The position numbers and the translations under genes are program-made. DNA of 7,591 nucleotides from CAZKYP01 sp964556885 (GTDB lineage: Bacteria > Planctomycetota > Phycisphaerae > Sedimentisphaerales > Anaerobacaceae), in NCBI GenBank assembly GCA_964556885.1, contig CAZKYP010000154.1, positions 1 through 7,591 on the forward strand, written 5' to 3'. Shown here in pieces: positions 1 through 7,591 of the stretch. Under the pieces are notes generated by a model. That model was given only the letters and a program-made list of their open reading frames with translations. It did not search any database and was not told where the DNA came from. Each line of letters begins with the position of its first letter. The first letter of the stretch is position 1.

Positions 1-80
1 GACAAACCGCGTATAAGTTAGTGCCAAAACCGAATTTGAAGCTACATAGTAACAGAAAAAGAGAGCTTGTAAACGGAAAA

Positions 81-115
81 TAAAAAACCCCGCAGCGCAT
101 CCGTTCGCTACGGGG
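81..115 (-). terminator. Rho-independent terminator of the TPR lipoprotein gene
   Basis: Read on the minus strand, this is a GC-rich hairpin followed by a run of six T. The arms are CCCCG (88-92) with CGGGG (111-115) and AGCG (94-97) with CGCT (106-109), with one C/A mismatch between them and an 8-base loop. The T run corresponds to A82-A87 on the plus strand. The plus-strand side of the hairpin is followed by A-rich sequence, so it should work in one direction only. It lies about 105 bases past the stop of the minus-strand gene ending at 222, the only visible transcript it could end. Confidence 0.85.
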
Positions 116-132
116 CAATGAAAAAACAATAT

Positions 133-153
133 CGGACATCCGATATCCGACAT
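133..153. repeat. Three degenerate CCGANNN heptamers (cluster 1)
   Basis: Three consecutive 7-base units, CGGACAT, CCGATAT and CCGACAT. Bases 129-146 also form a perfect 8-bp inverted repeat, ATATCGGA-CA-TCCGATAT. A second cluster with the same CCGA core and the same 7-base period sits about 30 bases away (182-204). Both lie between the stop codon and the terminator of the TPR gene, so they would be transcribed as its 3' untranslated region. They resemble the short tandem heptanucleotide repeats known from some bacterial genomes; the relationship is inferred. Confidence 0.55.
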
Positions 154-181
154 TCAACCTCTTTTAGCAACTCCTTACGAA

Positions 182-204
182 TACCGAGTACCGAGTACCG
201 AATA
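182..204. repeat. Three tandem CCGAGTA-type heptamers (cluster 2)
   Basis: Read from 184 the units are CCGAGTA, CCGAGTA and CCGAATA, with a partial unit on the left (CGAATA, about 178-183). The period is exactly 7 bases and the CCGA core is shared with the cluster at 133-153. The repeats end about 18 bases before the stop codon of the minus-strand gene. No coding frame is supported here. Confidence 0.6.
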
Positions 205-221
205 TCACACAACGCATTTTA

Positions 222-956
222 TTATTGTGTTTTTTCGATTGTTTTGTCTATCTTCTCAGGTGTTGCCTCTGCCTTGCCTGGTATTCTTACCTCTACACCG
301 AGCCGGCCCAGCTCACCGGCAACTTCCGACTGGGCGGGATCAAGCTGGAAGCTCCGGGTCAAATACTCCTTCGCTCGAACCGTATCGTTTTTACTCAAAT
401 AATAATAACCCAACTGCTTATTGACTATCGCCGAATTCGGGGCCAGATGGAGCGCCTGCTTATAACAGGCCAATGCATATTCATCGAGCATTTGCTTCTG
501 GAATGCCATCCCGAGTCGAAGCGCCTGGCCCGGCGACTTGGAAACCTGAGTCATATACATTCCGGCGTATGTCTTGGACTTGGCGGTATCACCACTATCC
601 AAAAATAACTTTACCATCGCCGCCTGGGCCTCTCTGAGCGCCGGATCGAAGCTTAAAGCGACGTTATAATGATATTCCGCCTTAGTCCACAATCCTTCCG
701 CATGGTATAACTGTCCCAACTGGTAATGTGCATTGGGATTTTCGAACTTGCTATCGAGCGACCTTTGTAACTCGGCTTTTTGTACCTCGGCAGGTACTTC
801 ATGGACAATGCCGCTATTAGCCGATCGTTTTTGTGTACCGTTACAGCCGCTAATAATCAATGTACAGGAAAAAAGAAGAATCAAAAAAGGAAAAGAAACA
901 AAACAAGAGTCAAAACTTCTTGCCTTTTCCCTGATACCTTTGACCTTTCCTGCCAT
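222..956 (-). CDS. TPR-repeat lipoprotein
   Basis: A 244-residue exported lipoprotein with tetratricopeptide repeats. The N-terminus is basic (residues 1-13), followed by a hydrophobic stretch (about 19-35) and a lipobox ending I-S-G-C with the lipidated Cys at 38. Repeats can be read at about 74-106 (NAHYQLGQLY, ending SFDP), weakly at 109-138, at 143-173 (ending HLAP) and at 177-207 (ending QLDP), followed by a charged Lys/Glu tail. TPR domains bind proteins, so this is probably a membrane-anchored scaffold or assembly factor; the partner cannot be read from the sequence. The start is firm: GGGGAGG (963-969) lies 6 bases before ATG. It is transcribed alone, divergent from the sigma operon, and followed by a strong terminator. 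PilF-like or BamD-like roles are possible but nothing specific supports them. Confidence 0.88.
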   Translation of the reverse strand: MAGKVKGIREKARSFDSCFVSFPFLILLFSCTLIISGCNGTQKRSANSGIVHEVPAEVQKAELQRSLDSKFENPNAHYQLGQLYHAEGLWTKAEYHYNVALSFDPALREAQAAMVKLFLDSGDTAKSKTYAGMYMTQVSKSPGQALRLGMAFQKQMLDEYALACYKQALHLAPNSAIVNKQLGYYYLSKNDTVRAKEYLTRSFQLDPAQSEVAGELGRLGVEVRIPGKAEATPEKIDKTIEKTQ

Positions 957-984
957 TGAAGGCCTCCCCTATGTAAGGTTCCGA

Positions 985-1009
985 CAGTTAGACACCAAGC
1001 ATCTAACTG
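985..1009 (-). promoter_or_regulatory. Inverted repeat in the TPR gene leader
   Basis: CAGTTAGA (985-992) and TCTAACTG (1002-1009) are perfect 8-bp arms around a 9-base spacer. The repeat lies 16 bases upstream of the Shine-Dalgarno of the TPR gene, inside its probable leader. It could be an mRNA hairpin or a protein-binding operator. There is no T run after it, so it is not a simple terminator. Confidence 0.45.
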
Positions 1010-1046
1010 CTTGATTGTTTCTCTCTCTATTTATTAATACACGGGA

Positions 1047-1075
1047 ATTGTGTCAGAATGAAAAAACATTTGCAA
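1047..1075 (-). promoter_or_regulatory. Possible promoter of the TPR gene
   Basis: On the minus strand TTGCAA (1070-1075) and CACAAT (1047-1052) are separated by exactly 17 bases. Each matches the housekeeping sigma consensus at four of six positions. Transcription would start near 1040, giving a leader of about 85 bases that includes the inverted repeat at 985-1009. The surrounding DNA is AT-rich, so chance matches are likely. Confidence 0.3.
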
Positions 1076-1219
1076 GAAAAAAATTAAACAAATCAGACAA
1101 AATGCTGTTCCCCAAATTAAACGGCTGAATGTAACTAACACCTCTAACAGAAGTAAGCTAACTAAAACAGAATGTAAAATTTTTTGTAATAAAAAACATG
1201 CCTAATCGACTATCATATC

Positions 1220-1250
1220 AGTGGAACCACTAAAAAAGTTTGATTATGCT
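1220..1250 (+). promoter_or_regulatory. Possible ECF-type promoter of the sigma operon
   Basis: GGAAC (1223-1227) matches the common -35 core of ECF sigma promoters and is followed, at roughly the usual distance, by TATGCT (1245-1250). GGAAC also sits in the short palindrome AGTGG-AA-CCACT (1220-1231), which could be an operator. If real, transcription would start about 35-40 bases before the sigma gene and the operon would be self-activated. This rests on one 5-base match and is tentative. Confidence 0.25.
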
Positions 1251-1282
1251 TATGTAGCAGTTGACAGCGGTTTTAAGTAAAT

Positions 1283-1287
1283 AGGAG
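1283..1287 (+). promoter_or_regulatory. Ribosome binding site fixing the TTG start of the sigma gene
   Basis: AGGAG ends 6 bases before TTG at 1294. An in-frame TAG at 1282-1284 overlaps this site, so no earlier start is possible. The next candidate, GTG at 1300, is 12 bases away and fits less well. Confidence 0.75.
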
Positions 1288-1293
1288 ACAAGC

Positions 1294-1800
1294 TTGCAAG
1301 TGATTGACTGGCAGACAATTATCAAAAAACACGGCGCGAGAGTCTGGCAAATCTCTTACAGAATGCTGGGAAATCACGAAGACGCGTCGGATTGTTTCCA
1401 GGAAACATTCGTCTGTGCTTTAGAGGTCTCGAAACGACAGCATGTTCGAAGTTTTCCCGCCCTTCTGACTCGGCTGGCAACCGCCCGGGCAATAGACCAG
1501 CTTCGTCGAAGGTTCCGCCGGTCAAGTTACAGCACCACGCAGGATAACTGGGATTCGGTTCCATCGACAAATCCCGGGCCGGAACAGCAGCTACATGAGC
1601 GGGAGTTATCGGGTCGATTGCGGCAGTTAATAGGCCAGTTACCGCCGCAGGAAGCTGAGGTTTTTTGCCTGAGATATCTCAATGACCTGAGCTATCGACA
1701 GATAGCGAAAGCACTTAACATTAAAACCAGCGCCGCCGGTGTGTTGCTGCACCGTGCCAGGGCAAAACTGCGTGAGTCTTTCGAATTGTCGGCAACATAA
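1294..1800 (+). CDS. ECF-family RNA polymerase sigma factor
   Basis: A 168-residue sigma-70 family protein with only regions 2 and 4, as in ECF sigma factors, which direct RNA polymerase to a small regulon after an envelope signal. Region 2 spans about 10-75: YRMLGNHEDASDCFQETF (22-39) is the helix that binds core polymerase, and LATARAIDQLRRR (61-73) covers the -10 recognition part. A polar linker (about 76-102) leads to region 4 (about 105-162), with LPPQEAEVFCLRYLNDLSY then QIAKALNIK and HRARAKLRE, the helix-turn-helix that contacts the -35 element. There is no C-terminal extension. Translation starts at TTG with a good Shine-Dalgarno, which may keep expression low. The stop is 18 bases before the membrane-protein gene, so the two are almost certainly cotranscribed. 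The ECF subgroup cannot be assigned by eye. Confidence 0.93.
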   Translation: MQVIDWQTIIKKHGARVWQISYRMLGNHEDASDCFQETFVCALEVSKRQHVRSFPALLTRLATARAIDQLRRRFRRSSYSTTQDNWDSVPSTNPGPEQQLHERELSGRLRQLIGQLPPQEAEVFCLRYLNDLSYRQIAKALNIKTSAAGVLLHRARAKLRESFELSAT

Positions 1801-1818
1801 TAAAAATGAGGTGTTATT

Positions 1819-2532
1819 ATGAAAGATGACAATAATATTTTAGATAAGGCTATAAACGCCCTTAAGAACGAATCGGTTCAACCGGGTCCCGACCAGGAGC
1901 TAATCGATGCGACTGTATCGAGGCTTGCCGAGGCTCAACCCCAGACGGACAGCAGGCAAGTCCTGCTCTTCGAGAGGTTTAGAATTATCAAGAGCTTCTC
2001 TAAATTCGCAGCAGCGGCTGTTCTTATGATTGTTGCCGGTTACGCCGCAGGGCGTCTCACTGCCCCACGACTGGATACCGAGCAGCTCAAGTCCGATATC
2101 GAAGCATCATTAAGAGCTTCACTGGAACCGGAGGTACGCGAAAAGGTCATCAACGAGATGAAACCCTATCTGCAGGTGGGTTTTTCAAATTGTTATATGC
2201 AGCTTAAAGACGACCTTACAGAGCAATATCGTCAGGACTTAAGCAGCTTTGCCTCACAGACTTTAGCCGCTTCCAATACTGTTACCAACCAAATGCTGGC
2301 CAGACTTATCGAATCTTTTCAAACGGCTCAGTCACAGGAAAGGCAATGGATACAGGCCGCAATCGAACAGACGGAAATTAATCGTGTTCAGGATAATGCC
2401 GAGTTGAGCAATGCCCTGATAAACTTTGCATCACAAACAGAAGACAAGCTGACACGCACCCAGCAGGACATGTCACGGTTGTTATACGAAAAACAACCGG
2501 AAAGTAAATTACCCAAAAATAACCAAAACTGA
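1819..2532 (+). CDS. Single-pass membrane protein, putative anti-sigma factor
   Basis: A 237-residue protein with a polar N-terminal part (1-60), one transmembrane helix (about 61-80, Ala/Val-rich, ending GYAAGRL) and a long polar, mostly helical C-terminal half (85-225) rich in Gln, Glu and Ser that probably forms a coiled coil. Arg/Lys before the helix suggests the N-terminus is inside and the C-terminus outside. The place right after an ECF sigma gene suggests an anti-sigma factor, with residues 1-60 binding the sigma. No HxxxCxxC zinc anti-sigma motif is present, and the only Cys (125) lies beyond the membrane. The start is supported by GAGGTG (1808-1813), 5 bases before ATG. The gene is 25 bases from the next one. 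The anti-sigma role comes from gene order and topology, not from a recognised domain. Confidence 0.8.
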   Translation: MKDDNNILDKAINALKNESVQPGPDQELIDATVSRLAEAQPQTDSRQVLLFERFRIIKSFSKFAAAAVLMIVAGYAAGRLTAPRLDTEQLKSDIEASLRASLEPEVREKVINEMKPYLQVGFSNCYMQLKDDLTEQYRQDLSSFASQTLAASNTVTNQMLARLIESFQTAQSQERQWIQAAIEQTEINRVQDNAELSNALINFASQTEDKLTRTQQDMSRLLYEKQPESKLPKNNQN

Positions 2533-2557
2533 AATAAATCAATAAAGGAGCAAGAAT

Positions 2558-3706
2558 ATGAAAACTATAATCCGAACTATCATCGTACTACTCACTATCA
2601 ACCTGATAACGGCCGGTGTGTCTATCGCCCAGGATTTCAGCAGCAACGCAGCCGAGGAAGCCACCCTATCAAATGCTAAAGCAGAAGCTGCTCGAATGCA
2701 GAGCGAAGCATTACGTGAACAGTTGAAAGACCTCGAAAAATTATCCTTCCCCCATCCTGTCCCATCAAGTATAACTGTGCCGGAAATCAGAATCCCCTCT
2801 TTCAACACAGGCACGTCATTCGGCGGCGACTCGGTCCTTGTCATTCCCATGACGCAGATGGAAACCGAAGACGTTATTGCAATAAACGAGGACATGAACG
2901 TAATGTCGCGCATCTTCGAGGAAAATCTCGAGAAAGCAGGCATTGCACAAGCAAGTAATAAATGGTTTTCCTATAATTATATCGGGGATCCGTTCTCTAA
3001 TTGGAGATATGGAAATTCTAATCCGCAAACCATGTACCTTCAGGGATATGGTGCCATCTTTATGATGAACGTGGATTTCCCTTTGTCGCCCCTGCCACCT
3101 GAGCCAAACCAGGTTGAAGAACAAACAGATGATAGTACCGACCAGGTATGGGAGCATACCAAAAAACAAATATTCGAGCCGCAGGAAACCAGAAGGCGTA
3201 CCCAGGAGAAGCCCAAAATGGAATATGACGCCGAGAAGGTCGAGCGTCTCAAGGCCACACTTATAAAGTCGCTCAGACACGCTGCAAATATCCGCGCCGT
3301 CCGGCCGGATGAGTCGGTGATTATAACCATTACTGGCAGCGGAGAAGGCACCGGCTCGACAATAGTTACCAGAAAAATAGTTGTTGACGGTAACACGGTC
3401 AAAGCAACTACCGGTTCGGGAGCGGCAGATATTGATATGTCACCGCCTACAAAGATTGTGATTCGTGCAAAGAAATCGGACATCGATGCTGTTGCCGACG
3501 GACAAATCGATATGGAAAATTTCCTCGGAAAGGTACAAATCCTCGACTGTCCATATCTAAGCTCAAACGTAAGCCAGATATATATGGGAGGCAGAACATC
3601 TACCACATCCACCAGCAGAAGAGGCAAAACATCTACCACATCTACCAGCAGAGGCGGAAGAAGTTCCGGTAGCAGCCGTGGTGATATGTACGGCGAACCA
3701 AGATAA
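2558..3706 (+). CDS. Secreted protein of unknown function with Thr/Ser/Arg repeat tail
   Basis: A 382-residue exported protein, third gene of the sigma operon; AAAGGAG lies 7 bases before ATG. Residues 1-24 form a Sec signal peptide with likely cleavage after SIA (22-24). Next come a short Ala/Glu-rich coiled coil (31-63), a Pro-rich stretch (64-82), a compact region including MNVMSRIFEENLEKAG (113-128) and LQGYGAIFMMNVDFPLS (161-177), an acidic linker (185-220), and a second domain (about 222-333) with YDAEKVERLKATLIKSLRHA and DESVIITITGSGEGTG. The tail (346-376) has two 11-residue repeats (RTSTTSTSRRG, KTSTTSTSRGG). I know of similar proteins beside ECF sigma genes in planctomycetes only as hypothetical proteins. 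No catalytic motif is visible. It may be a periplasmic sensor or partner of the membrane protein, or the sigma target; this is inference. Confidence 0.82.
   Translation: MKTIIRTIIVLLTINLITAGVSIAQDFSSNAAEEATLSNAKAEAARMQSEALREQLKDLEKLSFPHPVPSSITVPEIRIPSFNTGTSFGGDSVLVIPMTQMETEDVIAINEDMNVMSRIFEENLEKAGIAQASNKWFSYNYIGDPFSNWRYGNSNPQTMYLQGYGAIFMMNVDFPLSPLPPEPNQVEEQTDDSTDQVWEHTKKQIFEPQETRRRTQEKPKMEYDAEKVERLKATLIKSLRHAANIRAVRPDESVIITITGSGEGTGSTIVTRKIVVDGNTVKATTGSGAADIDMSPPTKIVIRAKKSDIDAVADGQIDMENFLGKVQILDCPYLSSNVSQIYMGGRTSTTSTSRRGKTSTTSTSRGGRSSGSSRGDMYGEPR
3595..3657 (+). repeat. 33-bp in-frame tandem repeat in the secreted-protein tail
   Basis: Two copies of a 33-base unit begin at 3595 and 3628. Each opens with AACATCTACCACATC or a near match and continues with ACCAGCAGA; the second copy degenerates near its end. 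The period is a multiple of three and encodes an 11-residue unit rich in Thr, Ser and basic residues. Near-identity at DNA level suggests a recent duplication and possible copy-number variation between strains. Confidence 0.75.
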
Positions 3707-3718
3707 TTACATTCGTAA

Positions 3719-3848
3719 TGTCATTCTGAGGCGAAGCCTGCCTATGGCACACCCAAGGTGGAAGAATCTCAACGTCAGCACATTAACATTGAGATTCTTC
3801 CCCTTCGGCTTCGCTCAGGGCTAAAGACTATTTTCGTTCAGAATGACA
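3719..3848. repeat. Composite inverted-repeat element between convergent genes
   Basis: Three nested pairs of arms are visible. The ends TGTCATTCTGA (3719-3729) and TCAGAATGACA (3838-3848) are perfect 11-bp inverted repeats. GAGGCGAAGCC (3728-3738) pairs with GGCTTCGCTC (3807-3816) apart from one extra base. GAAGAATCTCAA (3761-3772) and TTGAGATTCTTC (3789-3800) are perfect 12-bp arms around a 16-base loop. Each arm also has an unpaired insert of about 20 bases, at a different position in each. It fills most of the 165-bp gap between the stop codons of the secreted-protein gene and gyrB. Sequences of the type TGTCATTCTGAGCGAAG, ending in GAAGAATCTC, are, to my recollection, dispersed repeats in several environmental phyla. 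It carries no reading frame. The inner hairpin might slow polymerase in both directions, but there is no T run. Confidence 0.8.
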
Positions 3849-3871
3849 GAGTCGCTCGCTCATCTCACGGA

Positions 3872-6382
<2,511 letters not shown>

Positions 6383-6478
6383 ATTATTCTTTGCCTCTGT
6401 TGTGTATATCGAACCTGTTAATATCTATTGAATATTTGACCCTCGCTCCCTCGAACCGCCTTCGGCTTTAATAACGCC
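6383..6478 (-). other. dciA-gyrB intergenic spacer
   Basis: This 96-base gap holds the gyrB ribosome binding site (6394-6398). The half nearer gyrB is AT-rich (for example TATTAA and TATACA on the minus strand) and could hold a gyrB promoter, but I find no -35/-10 pair with good spacing. No terminator is visible, so readthrough from dnaN-dciA is likely. Confidence 0.4.
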
Positions 6479-6823
6479 TCAGGCAATGACGAATCTTATC
6501 TGACTCAGCCGGGTTTTCGGGCATTGACGCTGCAATTCCTCAAGAAGCTCCATGCTGCAAAGCTGAAGCTCGTATCTGTACGAGGGTGAATCAACCTTTA
6601 CTTTCAGCCTTCCGGCGGAAATATCAACAATTTCGCAGTGCTCGCCAAGCCCTTCGGGCAATAACCGCTTCCAGACCTCGGCGACCGGGCCGTACTTCGA
6701 CTGCTGCGGGGCAATCTGTTTTGTCATAAGCTGCTCGACGGCATGCCCTAACCTGACGGTGCAGTCCGCTTGCTGTAACCTGCGCCCCTCGACCATCCTA
6801 CGCAATTGTTCATCCTTAAACAT
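6479..6823 (-). CDS. dciA: DciA-like protein (DUF721), probable replicative helicase loader
   Basis: A small protein, 114 residues from the ATG at 6823. The family signature is clear in the second half: VWKRLLPEGLGEHC, then a short beta stretch GRLKVKVDSPSYRYELQL, then a helix MELLEELQRQC and the end IRFVIA. DUF721/DciA proteins interact with the replicative helicase DnaB and are regarded as the ancestral bacterial helicase operators, replaced by DnaC/DnaI in some lineages. The N-terminal helix (FKDEQLRRMVEGRRLQ) is less conserved. The place between dnaN and gyrB is a classic one for this family. The start is uncertain: TTG at 6835 would add four residues, an in-frame stop at 6845-6847 excludes anything longer, and neither start has a well-placed Shine-Dalgarno. 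The function is inferred from the family and gene order. Confidence 0.82.
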   Translation of the reverse strand: MFKDEQLRRMVEGRRLQQADCTVRLGHAVEQLMTKQIAPQQSKYGPVAEVWKRLLPEGLGEHCEIVDISAGRLKVKVDSPSYRYELQLCSMELLEELQRQCPKTRLSQIRFVIA

Positions 6824-6854
6824 TACGCATATCAATCGAAAATCTTACGAATGA

Positions 6855-6896
6855 CCTCCCTGTCGAACACACAAGCATCATGCTTATTCGTGTTCG
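6855..6896 (-). promoter_or_regulatory. Hairpin followed by GGAGG between dnaN and dciA
   Basis: CGAACAC (6864-6870) pairs with GTGTTCG (6890-6896), and AAGCAT (6873-6878) with ATGCTT (6880-6885), separated by a small asymmetric internal loop. On the minus strand the hairpin is followed 4 bases later by GGAGG (6855-6859), which is 19-31 bases from the possible dciA starts, too far for normal initiation. With no T run it is not a standard terminator. It could be an RNA processing or translational control element of the dnaN-dciA message. Confidence 0.45.
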
Positions 6897-6907
6897 GTAG
6901 ATTCTAA

Positions 6908-7591
6908 TTATCCCAGGTTAATCGGCATCAGGACATAAAGAAAATCCGACCCGCTTTTTATCAATCCCGGCCTGTCCGACTGGCCCAATTCGAATTCGAA
7001 CTCCGGCGTTTTAATAACGCGCAGAGCGTCTACTAAAAACTGCGGATTAAAACCGATTTCAATAGGCTCACCTTTGTAATCGATAAGCATTTCGACTTCT
7101 GCATCGCCGGTCTCGGGCGCCCTTCCGGAAAACACCAGTTTGTCTTTTTGAACCGAGAATTTGATCCCTCTCGATTCCTCGCTGGTCAGCAGCGAAGCCC
7201 GGCGTACCGCGCTCAGGGTCGCCTCGGTCGAGAGCGTCAATTTCTTGTCGTAATCGGTCGGGATAATGTCCTCATATTTCGGGAAGTTACCTTCGACCAG
7301 ATTCGAGCTAATCACAACGTTCGCACAACTGATTAAAATCTGGTTATCGATGGGCTTGACCGAAACGGTATCTTTCTCGCTGCTGCCGATTTTATCCAGC
7401 AGGCCCATCGCCTTGGCGGGTATAATCATACTGTTTGCCGCCTCGCCCTTTGCCCCCGAAGCAAGGTTGACCCTTGTGCGGGCAAGTCTCCTGCCGTCGG
7501 TCGCCACCAGAAACAGCTTCTTGTCCTTAATTTCCCACAGTACACCGTTTATCGCATAGCGGCTGCTTTCCTTGGCCGTGGCAAAAAGACA
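6908..7591 (-). CDS. dnaN: DNA polymerase III beta subunit (sliding clamp), 5' end outside the window
   Basis: The C-terminal 227 residues of the ring-shaped clamp that tethers replicative polymerase to DNA; the family is usually about 370 residues, so roughly 60 percent is present. The frame stays open to the window edge, and the first visible residues already match the family (RYAINGVLWE then LFLVATDGRRLA, a hallmark of domain II). Further on are LVEGNFPKYEDIIP, FNPQFLVDALRVI and the C-terminal end YVLMPINLG, which corresponds to the usual MPMRL end that helps form the partner-binding pocket; here Met-Arg is replaced by Ile-Asn. The GTG at 7505-7507 lies inside the conserved VATDGRRL motif and is not the start. 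It is the first visible gene of the minus-strand replication block, about 85 bases before dciA. recF, often next, is absent. Confidence 0.96.
   Translation of the reverse strand, partial: CLFATAKESSRYAINGVLWEIKDKKLFLVATDGRRLARTRVNLASGAKGEAANSMIIPAKAMGLLDKIGSSEKDTVSVKPIDNQILISCANVVISSNLVEGNFPKYEDIIPTDYDKKLTLSTEATLSAVRRASLLTSEESRGIKFSVQKDKLVFSGRAPETGDAEVEMLIDYKGEPIEIGFNPQFLVDALRVIKTPEFEFELGQSDRPGLIKSGSDFLYVLMPINLG

Larger units (their letters stand above)
957..1293. other. 337-bp AT-rich divergent intergenic region
   Basis: This spacer separates the minus-strand TPR gene from the plus-strand sigma operon, so it must hold at least two promoters. On the left it carries the TPR ribosome binding site (963-969), a leader hairpin (985-1009) and a possible minus-strand promoter (1047-1075). 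On the right it has a GGAAC motif within a short palindrome (1220-1231) and the sigma-gene ribosome binding site. The middle part, about 1080-1200, is A-rich and shows no reading frame, RNA gene or repeat that I recognise. Confidence 0.6.

Noticed and set aside
129..204. The heptamer clusters as a CRISPR array
   Set aside because: Units are only 7 bases with no spacers of regular length and no cas genes nearby.
118..608. Plus-strand open frames opposite the TPR gene
   Set aside because: They overlap the terminator, the heptamer repeats and the well-supported TPR lipoprotein gene, and encode nothing recognisable.
1261..1266. TTGACA as a -35 box of the sigma operon
   Set aside because: A -10 box at 16-18 bases would fall on the ribosome binding site and the TTG start, and no -10-like sequence is there.
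3040..3639. A 199-codon open frame on the minus strand, antisense to the secreted-protein gene
   Set aside because: The plus-strand frame has a signal peptide, a ribosome binding site and operon context; the antisense product has hydrophobic, Val/Ser-rich composition typical of a shadow frame and no start signal.
3719..3848. The inverted repeat as the ends of an insertion sequence
   Set aside because: There is no transposase frame between the arms and no visible target duplication; at 130 bp it can only be a repeat or non-autonomous element.
6401..6409. TGTGTATAT upstream of gyrB as a DnaA box
   Set aside because: It is one mismatch from the consensus, isolated, and several such matches are expected by chance in 7.6 kb; no cluster of boxes or AT-rich unwinding region is present.
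7505..7507. GTG as the start codon of dnaN
   Set aside because: It lies within the conserved VATDGRRL motif and the open frame continues upstream with family-like sequence to the window edge.

Overview
The window reads as a chromosomal segment of a Gram-negative-type bacterium, most likely Planctomycetota in or near Phycisphaerae/Sedimentisphaerales. That placement is an inference from three things: the type of ECF sigma/membrane/secreted-protein cassette, the gene order dnaN-dciA-gyrB with no recF, and a GyrB with a large insertion in its TOPRIM half. No marker here fixes the taxon. One lipoprotein signal and one Sec signal peptide show an exported proteome.

Layout from left to right. Bases 1-221 hold a minus-strand Rho-independent terminator (81-115) and two clusters of degenerate 7-bp repeats. 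Next comes a minus-strand TPR lipoprotein gene (222-956) with a strong Shine-Dalgarno. A 337-bp AT-rich divergent spacer (957-1293) carries the leader of that gene, with an 8-bp-arm hairpin, and the control region of the next operon. A tight plus-strand three-gene operon (1294-3706) encodes a short ECF sigma factor with a TTG start, a single-pass membrane protein with no zinc-binding anti-sigma motif and a long polar C-terminal half, and a secreted protein of unknown function with a Thr/Ser/Arg repeat tail. A 130-bp composite inverted repeat (3719-3848) fills the gap between this operon and the convergent gyrB.

The right half is a minus-strand replication block read right to left: dnaN (sliding clamp, 5' end outside the window), a small dciA/DUF721 gene, and gyrB (836 aa). 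A hairpin and an unused GGAGG lie between dnaN and dciA.

How the parts work together. The replication block supplies the clamp, a probable replicative-helicase loader and the DNA gyrase B subunit, a standard arrangement near a chromosomal origin, but recF is not between dnaN and dciA and gyrA does not follow gyrB. The sigma operon looks like a self-contained envelope-signalling unit: a sigma factor, a likely membrane-bound regulator, and an exported protein that may be the sensor or the effector. It is the least understood part of the window and the best candidate for something undescribed.
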